Origin: Pseudomonadota bacterium
GTDB lineage: Bacteria; Pseudomonadota; Gammaproteobacteria; Steroidobacterales; Steroidobacteraceae
Length of the DNA stretch: 64,000 nucleotides
Direction of reading: 5' to 3'
NCBI GenBank assembly: GCA_021792555.1
Contig: JAJYUL010000005.1
Span: 62,001 to 126,000, forward strand
The translations under genes and the position numbers were made by a program. The notes under the pieces are model-generated. The model was not told where the DNA came from. It saw nothing but the letters and a program-made list of their open reading frames with translations, and searched no databases. Positions within the stretch are counted from its first letter, which is position 1; each line of letters begins with the position of its first letter. Below, piece by piece: positions 24,203 through 33,451 of the stretch.

Positions 24203-25915
24203 ATGCTCACCGCCCTCACGATCCGTGATTTCGCCATCATCGATGAACTCGAGCTCACGCTGCGCCCGGGGCTGACGGTGCTCACCGGGGAGACCGGCGC
24301 GGGCAAGTCGATCATGGTCGATGCGCTGCAGCTGCTCGCCGGCGGGCGCGCCGGCGCGGAGATGATCCGCCACGGCGCCGAGCGCGCCGAGCTCAGCGCC
24401 ACCTTCGACGTGCGCGCAGCGCCGCCCGAGCTGCGCGAGTGGCTCGAGCGCCAGGGGCTCGCCGACGAGGAGCTCATCGTGCGCCGCATGCTCGGCGCGG
24501 ATGGCCGCTCGCGCGCCTGGCTCAACGGTCAGCCGGTGCCGCTGCAGCTGCTGCGCGAGGCGGGCGATCTGCTCATCGACATCCACGGGCAGCACGAATT
24601 CCAGTCCCTCACGCGCGCGCCGCGCCAGCGTGAGCTGCTCGATGAGTTCGGCAGTCTCGCCGCGCCCATGGCCGAGGTCACCGAGGCCTGCCGGCGCTGG
24701 CGGGCGCTGCACGCGCGCGAGCGGGAACTCGCCGAGGCCGACCGCGACCGCGACGCTCGGCTCGATCTGCTGCGCCACCAGGTCGGGGAGCTCGGCGCGC
24801 TCGAGCTCGCAGCCGGGGAGCTCGAGCGGCTGAGCGAGGAGCGTGTGCGCCTCGCTCATCGCGGCCGGCTGGCCGAAGCGGCGCAAGCGGCGCTCGCGCT
24901 GCTGTACCAGGATGAGACGCACAACGCCCACAGCGGCATCGGGCGCGCCCTGCAGGCGCTGCGCGCGGCGGTGACGATCGACCCGCAGCTCAGTCCGATC
25001 ATCGCCCTCGCGCAGGAGGCGGAGGTGAACATCCGCGAGGCGGCCCGCGAGCTCGAACGTTACGCCGAGGGACTCGAGCTCGACACCTCGCGCCAGAACG
25101 AGGTCGAGAGCCGGCTCGCGGCCATCGAGGACCTCGCCCGCAAGCACCGCGTGGCGCCGGCGCAGCTGCCGCAGCGCGCCCGGCAGCTCGCCGATGAGCT
25201 CGAGCGGTTCGAGCGCGCCGCGGTCGATCTGCGCTCGGTGCGCGCGGAGCTCGGCGAGGCGCTCGCGCAGTACCGCCGGTGCGCCGCGGCGCTCTCGCAG
25301 GGCCGCACCCAGGCGGCCGAGGCGCTCGGTGCGGCCGTGACCGCGCACATGCAGTCACTCGGCATGGCCGGTGGCCGCTTCGAAGTGAGCGTCACGGCGA
25401 GCGAGGGGGAGCCCGCTCCGCATGGGGCCGATGAGGTCGAATTCCGCGTCAGCGCCAATCCGGGCCAGCCGCTCCGTCCGCTCGCCAAGGTCGCCTCCGG
25501 CGGGGAGCTCTCGCGGCTCTCCCTCGCGGTCGAAGTCGCCAGCAGCGCGCGCGAGACGCGTTGCATGGTGTTCGATGAGGTCGATTCGGGCATCGGCGGG
25601 GCGGTGGCCGAGATCGTCGGCCGCGAGCTGCGCTCGCTCGGGCAGCGCAGCCAGGTGCTGTGCGTGACGCACCTGCCGCAGGTGGCCTCGCAGGGCCATC
25701 AGCACCTGCGCGTCGCGAAGCTCACCGACGGACGGGCCACGCGCACCAGCCTCACCGAGCTGCCCGAGAGCGAGCGCATCGAGGAGCTGGCGCGCATGCT
25801 CGGCGGCGTCGATGTCACCAGCACCGCGCGCGAGCATGCGCGCCAGATGCTGCGCAGCGCCGCGGCCGCACCGGCCCCGTCGCAGCGGCCCAAACGCGCC
25901 GCGCGGCGCCGCTGA
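24203..25915 (+). CDS. recN: DNA repair protein RecN
   Basis: RecN is an SMC-like ATPase for double-strand break repair. The 570-residue protein starts with LTIRDFAIID and Walker A GETGAGKS (about residues 30-37). Two long coiled-coil arms flank a central hinge. The ABC signature SGGELSRLSLA and Walker B MVFDEVDSGIGG are near the C-terminus. No LexA-type box is visible in the 27-bp gap after nadK, so it is probably transcribed from the nadK promoter. Confidence 0.97.
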   Translation: MLTALTIRDFAIIDELELTLRPGLTVLTGETGAGKSIMVDALQLLAGGRAGAEMIRHGAERAELSATFDVRAAPPELREWLERQGLADEELIVRRMLGADGRSRAWLNGQPVPLQLLREAGDLLIDIHGQHEFQSLTRAPRQRELLDEFGSLAAPMAEVTEACRRWRALHARERELAEADRDRDARLDLLRHQVGELGALELAAGELERLSEERVRLAHRGRLAEAAQAALALLYQDETHNAHSGIGRALQALRAAVTIDPQLSPIIALAQEAEVNIREAARELERYAEGLELDTSRQNEVESRLAAIEDLARKHRVAPAQLPQRARQLADELERFERAAVDLRSVRAELGEALAQYRRCAAALSQGRTQAAEALGAAVTAHMQSLGMAGGRFEVSVTASEGEPAPHGADEVEFRVSANPGQPLRPLAKVASGGELSRLSLAVEVASSARETRCMVFDEVDSGIGGAVAEIVGRELRSLGQRSQVLCVTHLPQVASQGHQHLRVAKLTDGRATRTSLTELPESERIEELARMLGGVDVTSTAREHARQMLRSAAAAPAPSQRPKRAARRR

Positions 25916-25920
25916 GCCGC

Positions 25921-26355
25921 TCAGCGCCCGGGCGTACGCCGGTGCGGGCAGGCCTCGCGGCGGCAATGGCCGTAAAGAATGAGCGAGTGATCCCGGATCT
26001 CGAAGTGCAGGCGGTGCGCCACCGCGTTCTGCCGCGCCTCAATGCTGTCGTCGACGAACTCTTCGACGTGGCCGCAGTCAAGACACACGATATGATCGTG
26101 ATGGGCGCCCTGGTTGAGCTCGAAGACGGCCATGCCGTCCTCGAAGTGGTGCCGGGTGACCAGCCCGGCCGCCTCGAACTGCGTGAGCACGCGGTAGACG
26201 GTCGCAAGCCCGATGTCCTCGTGCGACTCGAGCAGGCTGCGGTAGATGTCCTCGGCCGACAGATGCCGCGTCTCGCTCCCGGCGAGGATCTCGAGGATCT
26301 TCAGGCGCGGCAGCGTCACTTTCAGGCCGGCTTTGCGCAGGTCCTTGCCTTCCAC
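25921..26355 (-). CDS. fur: Ferric uptake regulator Fur
   Basis: Fur is an iron-responsive dimeric repressor. The chosen start is GTG at 26355, because CGGAGG lies about 9 nt upstream and the product then begins (M)EGKDLRKAGLKVTLPRLKIL, the usual Fur N-terminus; this gives 144 residues. Metal-site residues are seen in GAHHDHIVCLDCGHVEEF and at the C-terminus in GHCRREACPHR. It is divergent from bamE and its stop is 5 bp from the recN stop. Confidence 0.96.
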   Translation of the reverse strand: MEGKDLRKAGLKVTLPRLKILEILAGSETRHLSAEDIYRSLLESHEDIGLATVYRVLTQFEAAGLVTRHHFEDGMAVFELNQGAHHDHIVCLDCGHVEEFVDDSIEARQNAVAHRLHFEIRDHSLILYGHCRREACPHRRTPGR

Positions 26356-26450
26356 GCGTCTCGAGCCTCCGGGTCTGACCGCCGCGCGCGAGTGCGGCGG
26401 CGCTTGCACGATCAGGTATGATCGGCCCAATTATTGCCCATCGGACCTCC

Positions 26451-26840
26451 ATGCGACCAGTTCAGTTCAGTTCGGCCCTGCGCCTCTCGGCGGCCCTCCT
26501 CGCCCTCTCGACGCTGCTCGGCGGGTGCGTCTACCGGATGGCCATTCAGCAAGGCAATTATCTCGACGGGCACACCGTGCGGCAGCTGAAGGTGGGCATG
26601 ACCCGCGTGCAGGTGCGCTATCTGCTCGGCACGCCGATGATCAAGGACGTGTTCGACACCGACCGCTGGGACTACGTCTACTACTTCAAGCGCGGCTACG
26701 TGCACCGGCCGATCGAGAGCCGCGTGACGGTGTTCTTCCACGACGGGAAGGTCAGCCACTTCGCGCTCTACAACGTGCCGAAGGGCCAGCCGATCGCCCC
26801 GGGGCTGCTGCCCTCGGCGAAGAAATTCCCGGTGGGCTGA
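26451..26840 (+). CDS. bamE: Outer membrane assembly lipoprotein BamE
   Basis: BamE (SmpA/OmlA) is a lipoprotein of the beta-barrel assembly machine. The ATG at 26451 gives 129 residues with a signal peptide ending in the lipobox LLGGC (about residues 19-23). The conserved block follows: LKVGMTRVQVRYLLGTPMIKDVFDTDRWDYVYYF. An upstream in-frame ATG at 26418 would bury the signal peptide and is rejected. The pair fur / bamE is conserved. Its stop abuts the rnfH stop directly. Confidence 0.95.
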   Translation: MRPVQFSSALRLSAALLALSTLLGGCVYRMAIQQGNYLDGHTVRQLKVGMTRVQVRYLLGTPMIKDVFDTDRWDYVYYFKRGYVHRPIESRVTVFFHDGKVSHFALYNVPKGQPIAPGLLPSAKKFPVG

Positions 26841-27131
26841 TCAGCGCCGCGGCCTGAGCCGCGCGCGCCGGCGTTGGCGCGGGTCTGCACCGAGCGGCCG
26901 GTACAGCTCGATGCGCTCGGCGTCGGCGGGCACGGCATCGCGGCTGCGCAGCTCACCGAAGATTCCGACCGGCGCCTCATCCCAGGGCACCGGAGCATCG
27001 GGCGCGCCGCGCCGCGCCGCGGCAATCACCTCGGCGATGCTCGCCGCACTGTCGATTTCCACCGGCCAGAGAAACTGCCGCTCGGCGGTGGCGTAGGCCA
27101 CCATGCAGCGCTTCAGCGCCCTGCCGCTCAC
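26841..27131 (-). CDS. rnfH: RnfH family protein (UPF0125)
   Basis: This is a small ubiquitin-fold protein of unclear biochemical role, found next to ratA. The chosen GTG start (27131) overlaps the ratA stop as GTGA and gives 96 residues; an internal ATG at 27104 is possible. The family pattern is visible as VAYATAERQFLWPVEI near the N-terminus, VGIFGELRSRDAVPADAERIELYRPL, and a basic arginine-rich tail. Confidence 0.9.
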   Translation of the reverse strand: MSGRALKRCMVAYATAERQFLWPVEIDSAASIAEVIAAARRGAPDAPVPWDEAPVGIFGELRSRDAVPADAERIELYRPLGADPRQRRRARLRPRR

Positions 27132-27577
27132 GGCCCGGCGAGCCCCGCGGCCGGCTGGAAGGCGCGGCTGCGGGCGACGAAGGCATCGACGAGCGAGCCG
27201 ACCGTCTCGGCGAAGATGCGCTCGAAGAGCACCGCCGAGAGCGTGCTCTTGAACTGGAAGCGCAGCACGAGCTCGACCAGCGTGCCCTCGCCGGCCGGCG
27301 CGAGCCGCCACTCGCCCTCGAGCGCGGTGAACGGCCCGTCCACCAGGCGCATGTGCACGCGCCGGTCGGGCTCGAGTGTATTGCGGGTCGTGAACTGCCC
27401 GTTGAACGGTCCGCGCCGCACGCCGATGGTGGCGACGATCTCGCTGTCACTGCGCGAGAGCACCCGCGCATGGGTGCACCAGGGCAGAAACTGCGGATAG
27501 CTGTCGATGTCGTTGATCAGCGCGAACAGGCGGTTCGGCGGCAGACTGACGAGCGCCGAGCGCTTAACCTCTCGCAT
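27128..27577 (-). CDS. ratA: Ubiquinone-binding START-domain protein RatA
   Basis: RatA belongs to the polyketide cyclase/START (COQ10-like) family; in E. coli it is also described as a ribosome association toxin. The 149-residue product starts at the ATG at 27577. It shows the family pattern [17 protein letters not shown] near the N-terminus and [20 protein letters not shown] later. Its stop overlaps rnfH by 4 bp. A GACAAT hexamer 7 bases before the ATG suggests a leaderless mRNA. It is divergent from smpB. Confidence 0.94.
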   Translation of the reverse strand: MREVKRSALVSLPPNRLFALINDIDSYPQFLPWCTHARVLSRSDSEIVATIGVRRGPFNGQFTTRNTLEPDRRVHMRLVDGPFTALEGEWRLAPAGEGTLVELVLRFQFKSTLSAVLFERIFAETVGSLVDAFVARSRAFQPAAGLAGP

Positions 27578-27584
27578 GCGCGCT

Positions 27585-27590
27585 ATTGTC
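27585..27590 (-). promoter_or_regulatory. Candidate -10 box of ratA, leaderless geometry
   Basis: Minus-strand GACAAT is followed by AGCGCGC and the ratA ATG. Four of six positions match the consensus, and the 7-bp spacing equals that of yhbY. There is no ribosome-binding site. Confidence 0.3.
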
Positions 27591-27687
27591 CCAGGATCCG
27601 GCCCGCACCGACAAGGGCGCGCGCGCAAATCCGCTTCGCGCACCGCCCGCACGCTACAATGCGCGCCCCGACCGACCCGTACCGCCG

Positions 27688-28161
27688 ATGTCCCCCAAGG
27701 CCGACCCCTCTTCCTCCCGGCTGATCGCCGAGAACCGCAAGGCGCGCTTCGATTACTTCATCGAGCAGCGCTACGAGGCGGGTCTCGCCCTCGAGGGCTG
27801 GGAGGTCAAATCGCTGCGCGCCGGCCGGGCGCAGCTGGCCGAGGCGTACGTGTACCTGCGCAACGGGGAGGCGTTCCTCTTCGGCGCGCACCTGTCCCCG
27901 CTGCCCTCGACCTCGAGCCACGTCATCGCCGACCCGGTGCGCACGCGCAAGCTGCTGCTCAATCGCAGCGAGCTCAACGGCCTGATCGGGGCGGTCGAGC
28001 GGCGCGGCTACACGCTGGTGCCGCTCGAGCTGTACTGGAAGCACGGCCGCGCCAAGCTCGCCGTTGGACTCGCCAAGGGCAAGAAGCAGCACGACAAGCG
28101 CGCGACCGAGAAGGAGCGCGACTGGCAGCGCGACAAGGCGCGCCTGCTGCGCAGAGGATAA
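27688..28161 (+). CDS. smpB: SsrA-binding protein SmpB
   Basis: SmpB binds tmRNA and delivers it to stalled ribosomes in trans-translation. The 157-residue protein begins at the ATG at 27688 and contains the conserved [31 protein letters not shown] and a basic C-terminal tail ([21 protein letters not shown]). TACAAT at 27655-27660 is a likely -10 box. The partner RNA gene ssrA lies about 1 kb downstream. Confidence 0.97.
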   Translation: MSPKADPSSSRLIAENRKARFDYFIEQRYEAGLALEGWEVKSLRAGRAQLAEAYVYLRNGEAFLFGAHLSPLPSTSSHVIADPVRTRKLLLNRSELNGLIGAVERRGYTLVPLELYWKHGRAKLAVGLAKGKKQHDKRATEKERDWQRDKARLLRRG

Positions 28162-28194
28162 GCGCCCCCAGGGCCGCACCGCCCGGGCGTGCGC

Positions 28195-29007
28195 TCAGGG
28201 CAGGTTCAGGCCCTGCAGCAGCGGGGGAGTCGGGGCGGTCGCGGAGATCTTCGCCGTGTGGAAGTCGTAGACCAGATTCACCGTCATCACCGTGTCGGTG
28301 TGGCGCACCTTGCCGGGCGGCGGATTGGTGTTGTTCCTCACCTGCACGCCGACCGACAGCGCGAGGCTCTTGCGCATCTGGACCTGCAGGGAGAGGTTGT
28401 CGGCGCTCATGGTGTCGCTCGAGCCGGACTCCACCAGCAGCGTATTGAGCAGCTTCGCGTCGTGGCTCAGCCGGTGCTGGAACTGCGCGCCGGCGTGCAG
28501 CACCGCATCGTCCACCGCGGCGAGCCGCGTACGCGAGATCACCGCCCCGAGGCCGTTCTGCGCCAGCTGCTCCGGCAGCTCGCGCCGCACGCCCGCGCCG
28601 AGCTCGGCGGTGAACTTGTCCGTCCTGGAATGCACGAACACACGTCCGATGCCGCTCGCGGCGCTCGCCTGGTAGGCAAAGCCGCTGAAGAGGTTGCGGT
28701 CGAAAAGCACCCCGCCGAACCAGAACGTGCGCTCACTCAGGGCCAGATCGGCGCGCAGATGCGCGTTCGTGTCCTGCTGGGTGGTCAGGCCGTTGGTGCT
28801 GGCATAGAGGCCCGCCAGAGCCGCGCTGTAGGTCCAGCGGCCCAGCTCGCGCGCCACGGCGAGCTTCAGATCCCCGCTATTGGTATTGGCATTGCCGCGC
28901 GCCATGACGATGCCGAGCTCCCCGTGGGTCGCCCAGGCGGAGGCGGCATGCGCACTGCCGCCGACCAGAACCGCGGCCCACAACGCCGTGCGGCTGCTCA
29001 CTCGCAT
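28195..29007 (-). CDS. DUF481 family outer-membrane protein
   Basis: The 270-residue protein has a signal peptide (about residues 1-26, ending SAWA). It then alternates short strands of the pattern seen in DUF481/YdiY salt-induced outer-membrane proteins: ELGIVMARGNANTNSGDLKLAVARELGRW near the start, the FVHSRTDKFTAELGAGVR segment and a final strand TVMTVNLVYDFH. A beta-barrel in the outer membrane is expected. The function is unknown. The start is the ATG at 29007; it is divergent from ssrA and convergent with smpB. Confidence 0.82.
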   Translation of the reverse strand: MRVSSRTALWAAVLVGGSAHAASAWATHGELGIVMARGNANTNSGDLKLAVARELGRWTYSAALAGLYASTNGLTTQQDTNAHLRADLALSERTFWFGGVLFDRNLFSGFAYQASAASGIGRVFVHSRTDKFTAELGAGVRRELPEQLAQNGLGAVISRTRLAAVDDAVLHAGAQFQHRLSHDAKLLNTLLVESGSSDTMSADNLSLQVQMRKSLALSVGVQVRNNTNPPPGKVRHTDTVMTVNLVYDFHTAKISATAPTPPLLQGLNLP

Positions 29008-29179
29008 CGATCGAACCTCGACTGCGCCGCCTCTGCCCGAGGCCTGCGAGGGGGAGCAAATTACACAAACCGGCAAAGGAATGGAATCGTTTCCACTTCT
29101 CGTCCCGACCCGCTCCGGGCGCACCGCGCGGCAACGTGCACGCGGCGGCGCCCTCGGGTATGCTTGGTGCCTCTCTTCT

Positions 29180-29532
29180 GGGGGCGACCGGTTTCGACGC
29201 GGGTTGCGAACCTTCAGAGGCGTACCGAGGCGCAGTGCCCTCGTAAATCACGCTGCAAAACCATAGTTGCCAACGACGACAACTTCGCTCTCGCCGCCTA
29301 ATCGCGGCTGACCTTCGACCGGTCCGTGCCTGTGCGGCCGACTCGGGGGACGCGTTCACAGGCTCGCGATCCGGCGTGCGACGGGCCGGGTCGTTAAGAG
29401 TCACCGTCCGCTGGCGCTTCGTCTTCCCTGCCCCTCGGGTAGCGCGGCGCGAGAACCAAAGAGCGGGCTACGTACGTAGAGCCTGAAGTCTAGTGCTTGC
29501 GGACGGGGGTTCGATTCCCCCCGCCTCCACCA
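29180..29532 (+). ncRNA. ssrA: Transfer-messenger RNA (tmRNA)
   Basis: tmRNA rescues stalled ribosomes with SmpB. The 353-nt RNA begins GGGGGCGACC and ends CGCCTCC-A-CCA, so the acceptor stem pairs with one G-U. The T arm GGTTCGATTCC lies near the 3' end. The tag reading frame runs from a GCC resume codon at 29269 to TAA at 29299-29301 and encodes ANDDNFALAA, a typical proteolysis tag ending in LAA. Stop, frame and both ends are consistent. TATGCT near 29158 may be the -10. Confidence 0.97.
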
Positions 29533-29848
29533 CATCCATCATCGGGCAGCAGCTCCCGGCCGCACGGCCGGGACCGGCCGCCGGCAGCTCGCCTGCGCGG
29601 CGGCGCGAGCGCCAACACCGAAGCCCGAGCCGGCGCTGCACGCCGCCCTGCTCGACACGAATCGCCGCACGAGCGCGCGTGCCTGCGCAGCCGGCTCCGG
29701 CACGACACTGCAACGCTGGCGCGATGTGTGGGCGCGATGTTTCTCCGCGACGACAAAATGCGCTAAGCTTCAATCCGATCAGCGTGTTAGATGGAGTACG
29801 GGACCTGTCGCCAGACGGCGACAGCGGGCCGGTGTTATACCGCGAGCC
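29533..29848. other. 316-bp gap between tmRNA and opgG, with two hairpins
   Basis: No gene was recognised here. A CCCGGCC/GGCCGGG hairpin at 29555-29572, shortly after tmRNA, lacks a T-run and is only a weak terminator candidate. Near the far end CTGTCGCC (29805-29812) and GGCGACAG (29817-29824) form a perfect 8-bp stem with a 4-nt loop, 24 bp before the opgG ATG, probably in its 5' leader. Confidence 0.6.
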
Positions 29849-31462
29849 ATGCACACAACGAAAGCCGCGGCAACGACGTTGGGGCCCAGCGAGAAATTGG
29901 TGTCAAGCAAGAGTCGAATCACTCTCACCGCGTTCCTAACGCTCACGTCCCTCGCCTGCGCCCTCGCCCGGGCCGCGACGCCTGCGACCCAAGCGCCCGC
30001 CCCGGCGCAGCGTTTCACGTTCGCCGACGTCGAGCGCCTCGCCGCGCTGCGCGCCCGCGAGCCCTATCGGTCCGGCTCGAGTCCCCTGCCCGGGGTGCTG
30101 CGGCGGCTCAGCTACGCGCAGTACCATCAGATCCACTTCCGTGCGGCCGATGCGCTCTGGCGCGGCCGCTCGATGTTCGAGGTCGAGTTCTATCACCGCG
30201 GCTTCGCCTTCACGCGCCAGGTGAAGATCTACACGGTGTCGGCCTCGGGCGTGCGCGCGGTCGGTTACCGGCAATCGATGTTTGAATTCCCGGGCGCGCT
30301 CGCGCGGCTGCGCTTCGGCGCGGACCTCGGCTTTGCCGGCCTGAAGGTGCGCTACCCGCTCGACTCCCCGCAGCACCACCGCACCGTCCTCGCCTTTCTC
30401 GGCGCCTCCTACTTCCGCGTGCTCGGCCGCAACCAGGACGAAGGCATCACCGCGCGGGGCCTGGCGATCGACACCGCCACGACCGGCGGGGAGGAGATCC
30501 CCTACTTCACGCGCTTCTGGCTGGTCGAGCCGCCGCCGCGCGCGCTCACCATGACGGTCTACGCGCTGCTCGAGAGCCCGAGCGTCACCGGCGCGTACCG
30601 CTTCGTGGTGCGTCCCGGCGCCATCACCCAGGTGACGGTGAGCGCGGTGCTCTACCCGCGCCGGCGCATCGCCAAGCTCGGCATTGCTCCGCTCACCTCG
30701 ATGTTTCTCTACGGGGTGAACTCCGCCCGGGGGCGCTTTGAGAACTGGCGGCCGCAGGTGCACGATAGCGACGGGCTGATGATGCACACCGGCGGCGGGG
30801 AGTGGCTGTGGCGCCCGCTGCAAAATCCGCTGCGCCTGCAGGTCAACCGCTTCATGGACGACAATCCGCGCGGCTTCGGGCTCATCCAGCGCGACCGGCG
30901 CTTCGCCGATTACGAGGATCCCGAGGCGCGTTACGAGCGGCGGCCGAGCTACTGGGTCGAGCCGCTCGGCCAGTGGGGCCGCGGCGGCGTCGAGCTGGTC
31001 GAGATCCCGAGCCGCGAGGACATCGACTACAACATCGACGCCTACTGGGTGCCGAGCGCCCCGGTGCGCGCCGGCCAGCCGCTCGCCTTCTCCTACGTGC
31101 TCTCCGCCTACCTGCACTCCGGGGAGCGCTGGCCGCCGGGTGGCAAGGTGGTGGCGACGCGCATCGCGCCGGTGGTGCGGGACGGGCGCCGGGTGAGCGG
31201 GCTGCGCCACGTGCTGCTCGACTTCGAGGGCGGCGACCTCACCGGACTGCGCGCCAGCCAGCCGGTGCGCGCCGTGGTGAGCGCCCTCGGCGCGCGCATC
31301 TGGCACGTCGCGACGCAGCGCCTGCCGGAGAACGGACACTGGCGGGTGCGCTTCACGCTGCAGCCGACGGGCGGGCGCCCGGTCGACATGCGCTGCTACC
31401 TCGAGCTCTACGGCGCGCCGCTCAGCGAGACCTGGACCTATCAGTGGACGCCGGGTTCGTGA
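29849..31462 (+). CDS. opgG: Periplasmic glucan biosynthesis protein OpgG
   Basis: OpgG (MdoG) acts in the periplasm on osmoregulated periplasmic glucans made by OpgH. The 537-residue protein has an N-terminal signal region (about residues 17-45, ending in ARAA). The full MdoG domain follows, including FAFTRQVKIYT, GASYFRVLG, GLAIDTA, HDSDGLMMHTGGGEWLWRPL and NPRGFGLIQRD. The start is the ATG at 29849, with no clear ribosome-binding site. The stop overlaps the opgH GTG as GTGA. Confidence 0.94.
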   Translation: MHTTKAAATTLGPSEKLVSSKSRITLTAFLTLTSLACALARAATPATQAPAPAQRFTFADVERLAALRAREPYRSGSSPLPGVLRRLSYAQYHQIHFRAADALWRGRSMFEVEFYHRGFAFTRQVKIYTVSASGVRAVGYRQSMFEFPGALARLRFGADLGFAGLKVRYPLDSPQHHRTVLAFLGASYFRVLGRNQDEGITARGLAIDTATTGGEEIPYFTRFWLVEPPPRALTMTVYALLESPSVTGAYRFVVRPGAITQVTVSAVLYPRRRIAKLGIAPLTSMFLYGVNSARGRFENWRPQVHDSDGLMMHTGGGEWLWRPLQNPLRLQVNRFMDDNPRGFGLIQRDRRFADYEDPEARYERRPSYWVEPLGQWGRGGVELVEIPSREDIDYNIDAYWVPSAPVRAGQPLAFSYVLSAYLHSGERWPPGGKVVATRIAPVVRDGRRVSGLRHVLLDFEGGDLTGLRASQPVRAVVSALGARIWHVATQRLPENGHWRVRFTLQPTGGRPVDMRCYLELYGAPLSETWTYQWTPGS

Positions 31463-33441
31463 ACCGCCGCACCGACTGGCTGGCTCAGCTCGCCCGCCGG
31501 CGGCGCACGGTGTTCTTCGGGCTGACGCTCCTCACGGCGGCGGCGGCCACCACCATGATGTGGGACATCCTTGCCGCCAACGGCCTGAACAATCTCGATC
31601 GCGCCGGGCTCGTCCTCTTCTTCGTCCTGTTTCTGTGGCTGGCGAGCTCCTTCTGGACCGCCGTGGCGGGGTTCATCGTCCGCTGGCGCGGCTCGGACAC
31701 GGCGCAGCTCGCCGAGCGCTGGCGCGCCGCTGCGCCGCTGCGCGGGCGCACCGCCGTGATCATGCCCATCTACAACGAGGACACCACGCGGGTGGCGGCC
31801 GGCCTGGAGGTGATCTGGTCCTCGATCGCCAAGCTCCCCGAGCAGGCCGCGTTCGACCTGTTCATTCTCTCCGACACCCGCAAGCGCGAGATCGGCCTCG
31901 CCGAGGAGGCGGCGTGGCGCGAGCTCGTCACGCGGCACAACGCGCGCGGCCGCATCTTCTACCGGCGCCGACCGGAGAACATCGCGCGCAAGGCCGGCAA
32001 CATCGCCGACTTCGTCAACAACTGGGGCGGCGCCTACGACTACGCCATCGTGCTCGACGCCGACAGCATCATGTCGGGCGAGACCATGCTCGAGCTCGCG
32101 CAGCTGATGGACGCCCATCCGCGCGCCGGCATCATCCAGGCGCTGCCGCTGCCGGCGGGCCGCGACACTTTGTTTGCGCGCATCATCCAGTTCGCCGCGC
32201 GCCTGAGCAGCCCGATGCTCGCGAGCGGACTGGCCTACTGGCAGCTCGGCGACAGCAACTACTGGGGCCACAACGCCATCCTGCGCCTGAAGGCATTCGC
32301 GGCCTACTGCGCCCTGCCACGCCTGCCCGGCGCGGCACCGCTCGGCGGGGAGATCCTCAGCCACGATTTCGTCGAAGCGGCGTTCATGCGCCGCGCGGGC
32401 TGCGAGGTCTGGCTGCTGCCGATCGAGCGGGGCAGCTGGGAGGAGATTCCCTCCAACGTCATCGACTACGCGGCGCGCGACCGGCGCTGGGCGCAGGGCA
32501 ACATCCAGCACCTCGGCCTGCTGCGTGCGCGCGGGCTGTACTGGCTGAGCCGGGTGCATCTGATCGGCGGGGTGCTCTCGTATCTGGCCTCGCCGCTGTG
32601 GCTGGCGATGCTGGCGCTGAGCTCCACCGTCGTCATCCTGCAGGCCGTGCACGGCCATCAGTATTTCCTTCCGGGCCACCACGGGCTGTTTCCGAACTGG
32701 CCGCACTACCGCGACGGGGAGATCGCCGCGCTGCTGTCGCTCACCGCCGTGGCGCTGTTCGGGCCGAAGGTGCTCGCCGCGCTGCTCGCGATCCGCGACC
32801 CGGCGCTGCGGCGCGGCTTCGGCGGCACCTCGCGCATCGGATTGAGTCTGCTGCTCGAGCAGCTCTTCAGCATTCTGCTCGCGCCCGCGATGATGCTGTT
32901 TCACACCGCCTTCGTGGTGAGCACTCTGGCGGGCAAGCCGGTCGTCTGGCACGCGCAGGAGCGCGGCGATCGCGGCATCGGCCTCGCCGAGGCGCTGCGC
33001 CGGCACGCCGGACACGTGCTGATCGGCCTCACCTGGGGCGCGCTCATCCTGAAGTTCGCTCCGCACTACATCGGCTGGCTGCTGCCGGTGCTCATCGGCA
33101 TGGTGCTCGCCGTGCCGCTCACCATGCTCACCAGCCGCGTCGCGCCGGCCGCGTGGCTGCGCCGGCACCGGCTGCTCCTGACACCGGAGGAGAGCGCGCC
33201 GCCGGCGGAACTCGCCGCGCTCAGCGAATGTCTGACTCACCCGCCGGCCGCCACCGGCAGCCGCTCCGGCCCGCTCAGCGAGGCAGCCGCGGCCCACGAG
33301 CTGCTGCGCGATCTGGAGGACCGCGTGCCGCCGCACGCGCCGCTGCCGATGAAGCCGCCGGTGCTGAGCTATGCACTGACCCTGCGCGGTGCGCTGCACG
33401 CGCTTACGCGGCGCAAGCGCACACAATGGCGAAAGAGCTGA
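31459..33441 (+). CDS. opgH: Glucan glucosyltransferase OpgH
   Basis: OpgH is the membrane glucosyltransferase (GT2) that polymerises glucose from UDP-glucose into the glucan backbone and threads it across the inner membrane. The GTG at 31459 gives 660 residues. Visible features are two N-terminal membrane helices, the GT2 domain (IMPIYNEDTTRV, VLDADSIMSG, the FVEAAFMRRAGCEVW region and RRWAQGNIQH, a Q/RxxRW-like motif) and several C-terminal helices. It is clearly shorter than the roughly 850-residue E. coli protein and lacks most of its N-terminal cytoplasmic extension. Confidence 0.93.
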   Translation: MNRRTDWLAQLARRRRTVFFGLTLLTAAAATTMMWDILAANGLNNLDRAGLVLFFVLFLWLASSFWTAVAGFIVRWRGSDTAQLAERWRAAAPLRGRTAVIMPIYNEDTTRVAAGLEVIWSSIAKLPEQAAFDLFILSDTRKREIGLAEEAAWRELVTRHNARGRIFYRRRPENIARKAGNIADFVNNWGGAYDYAIVLDADSIMSGETMLELAQLMDAHPRAGIIQALPLPAGRDTLFARIIQFAARLSSPMLASGLAYWQLGDSNYWGHNAILRLKAFAAYCALPRLPGAAPLGGEILSHDFVEAAFMRRAGCEVWLLPIERGSWEEIPSNVIDYAARDRRWAQGNIQHLGLLRARGLYWLSRVHLIGGVLSYLASPLWLAMLALSSTVVILQAVHGHQYFLPGHHGLFPNWPHYRDGEIAALLSLTAVALFGPKVLAALLAIRDPALRRGFGGTSRIGLSLLLEQLFSILLAPAMMLFHTAFVVSTLAGKPVVWHAQERGDRGIGLAEALRRHAGHVLIGLTWGALILKFAPHYIGWLLPVLIGMVLAVPLTMLTSRVAPAAWLRRHRLLLTPEESAPPAELAALSECLTHPPAATGSRSGPLSEAAAAHELLRDLEDRVPPHAPLPMKPPVLSYALTLRGALHALTRRKRTQWRKS

Positions 33442-33451
33442 GGATACTCTG

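Noticed and set aside
23180-25348. 722-codon minus-strand open frame opposite nadK and recN
   Set aside because: Same shadow effect; both real genes on the plus strand have full catalytic motifs.
29555-29572. Rho-independent terminator of tmRNA
   Set aside because: The GC hairpin has no T-run after it, so it was kept only as a weak possibility in the gap description.
30802-31458. Upstream in-frame extension of opgH
   Set aside because: The region encodes conserved OpgG residues in another frame; the GTG overlapping the opgG stop is the natural start.
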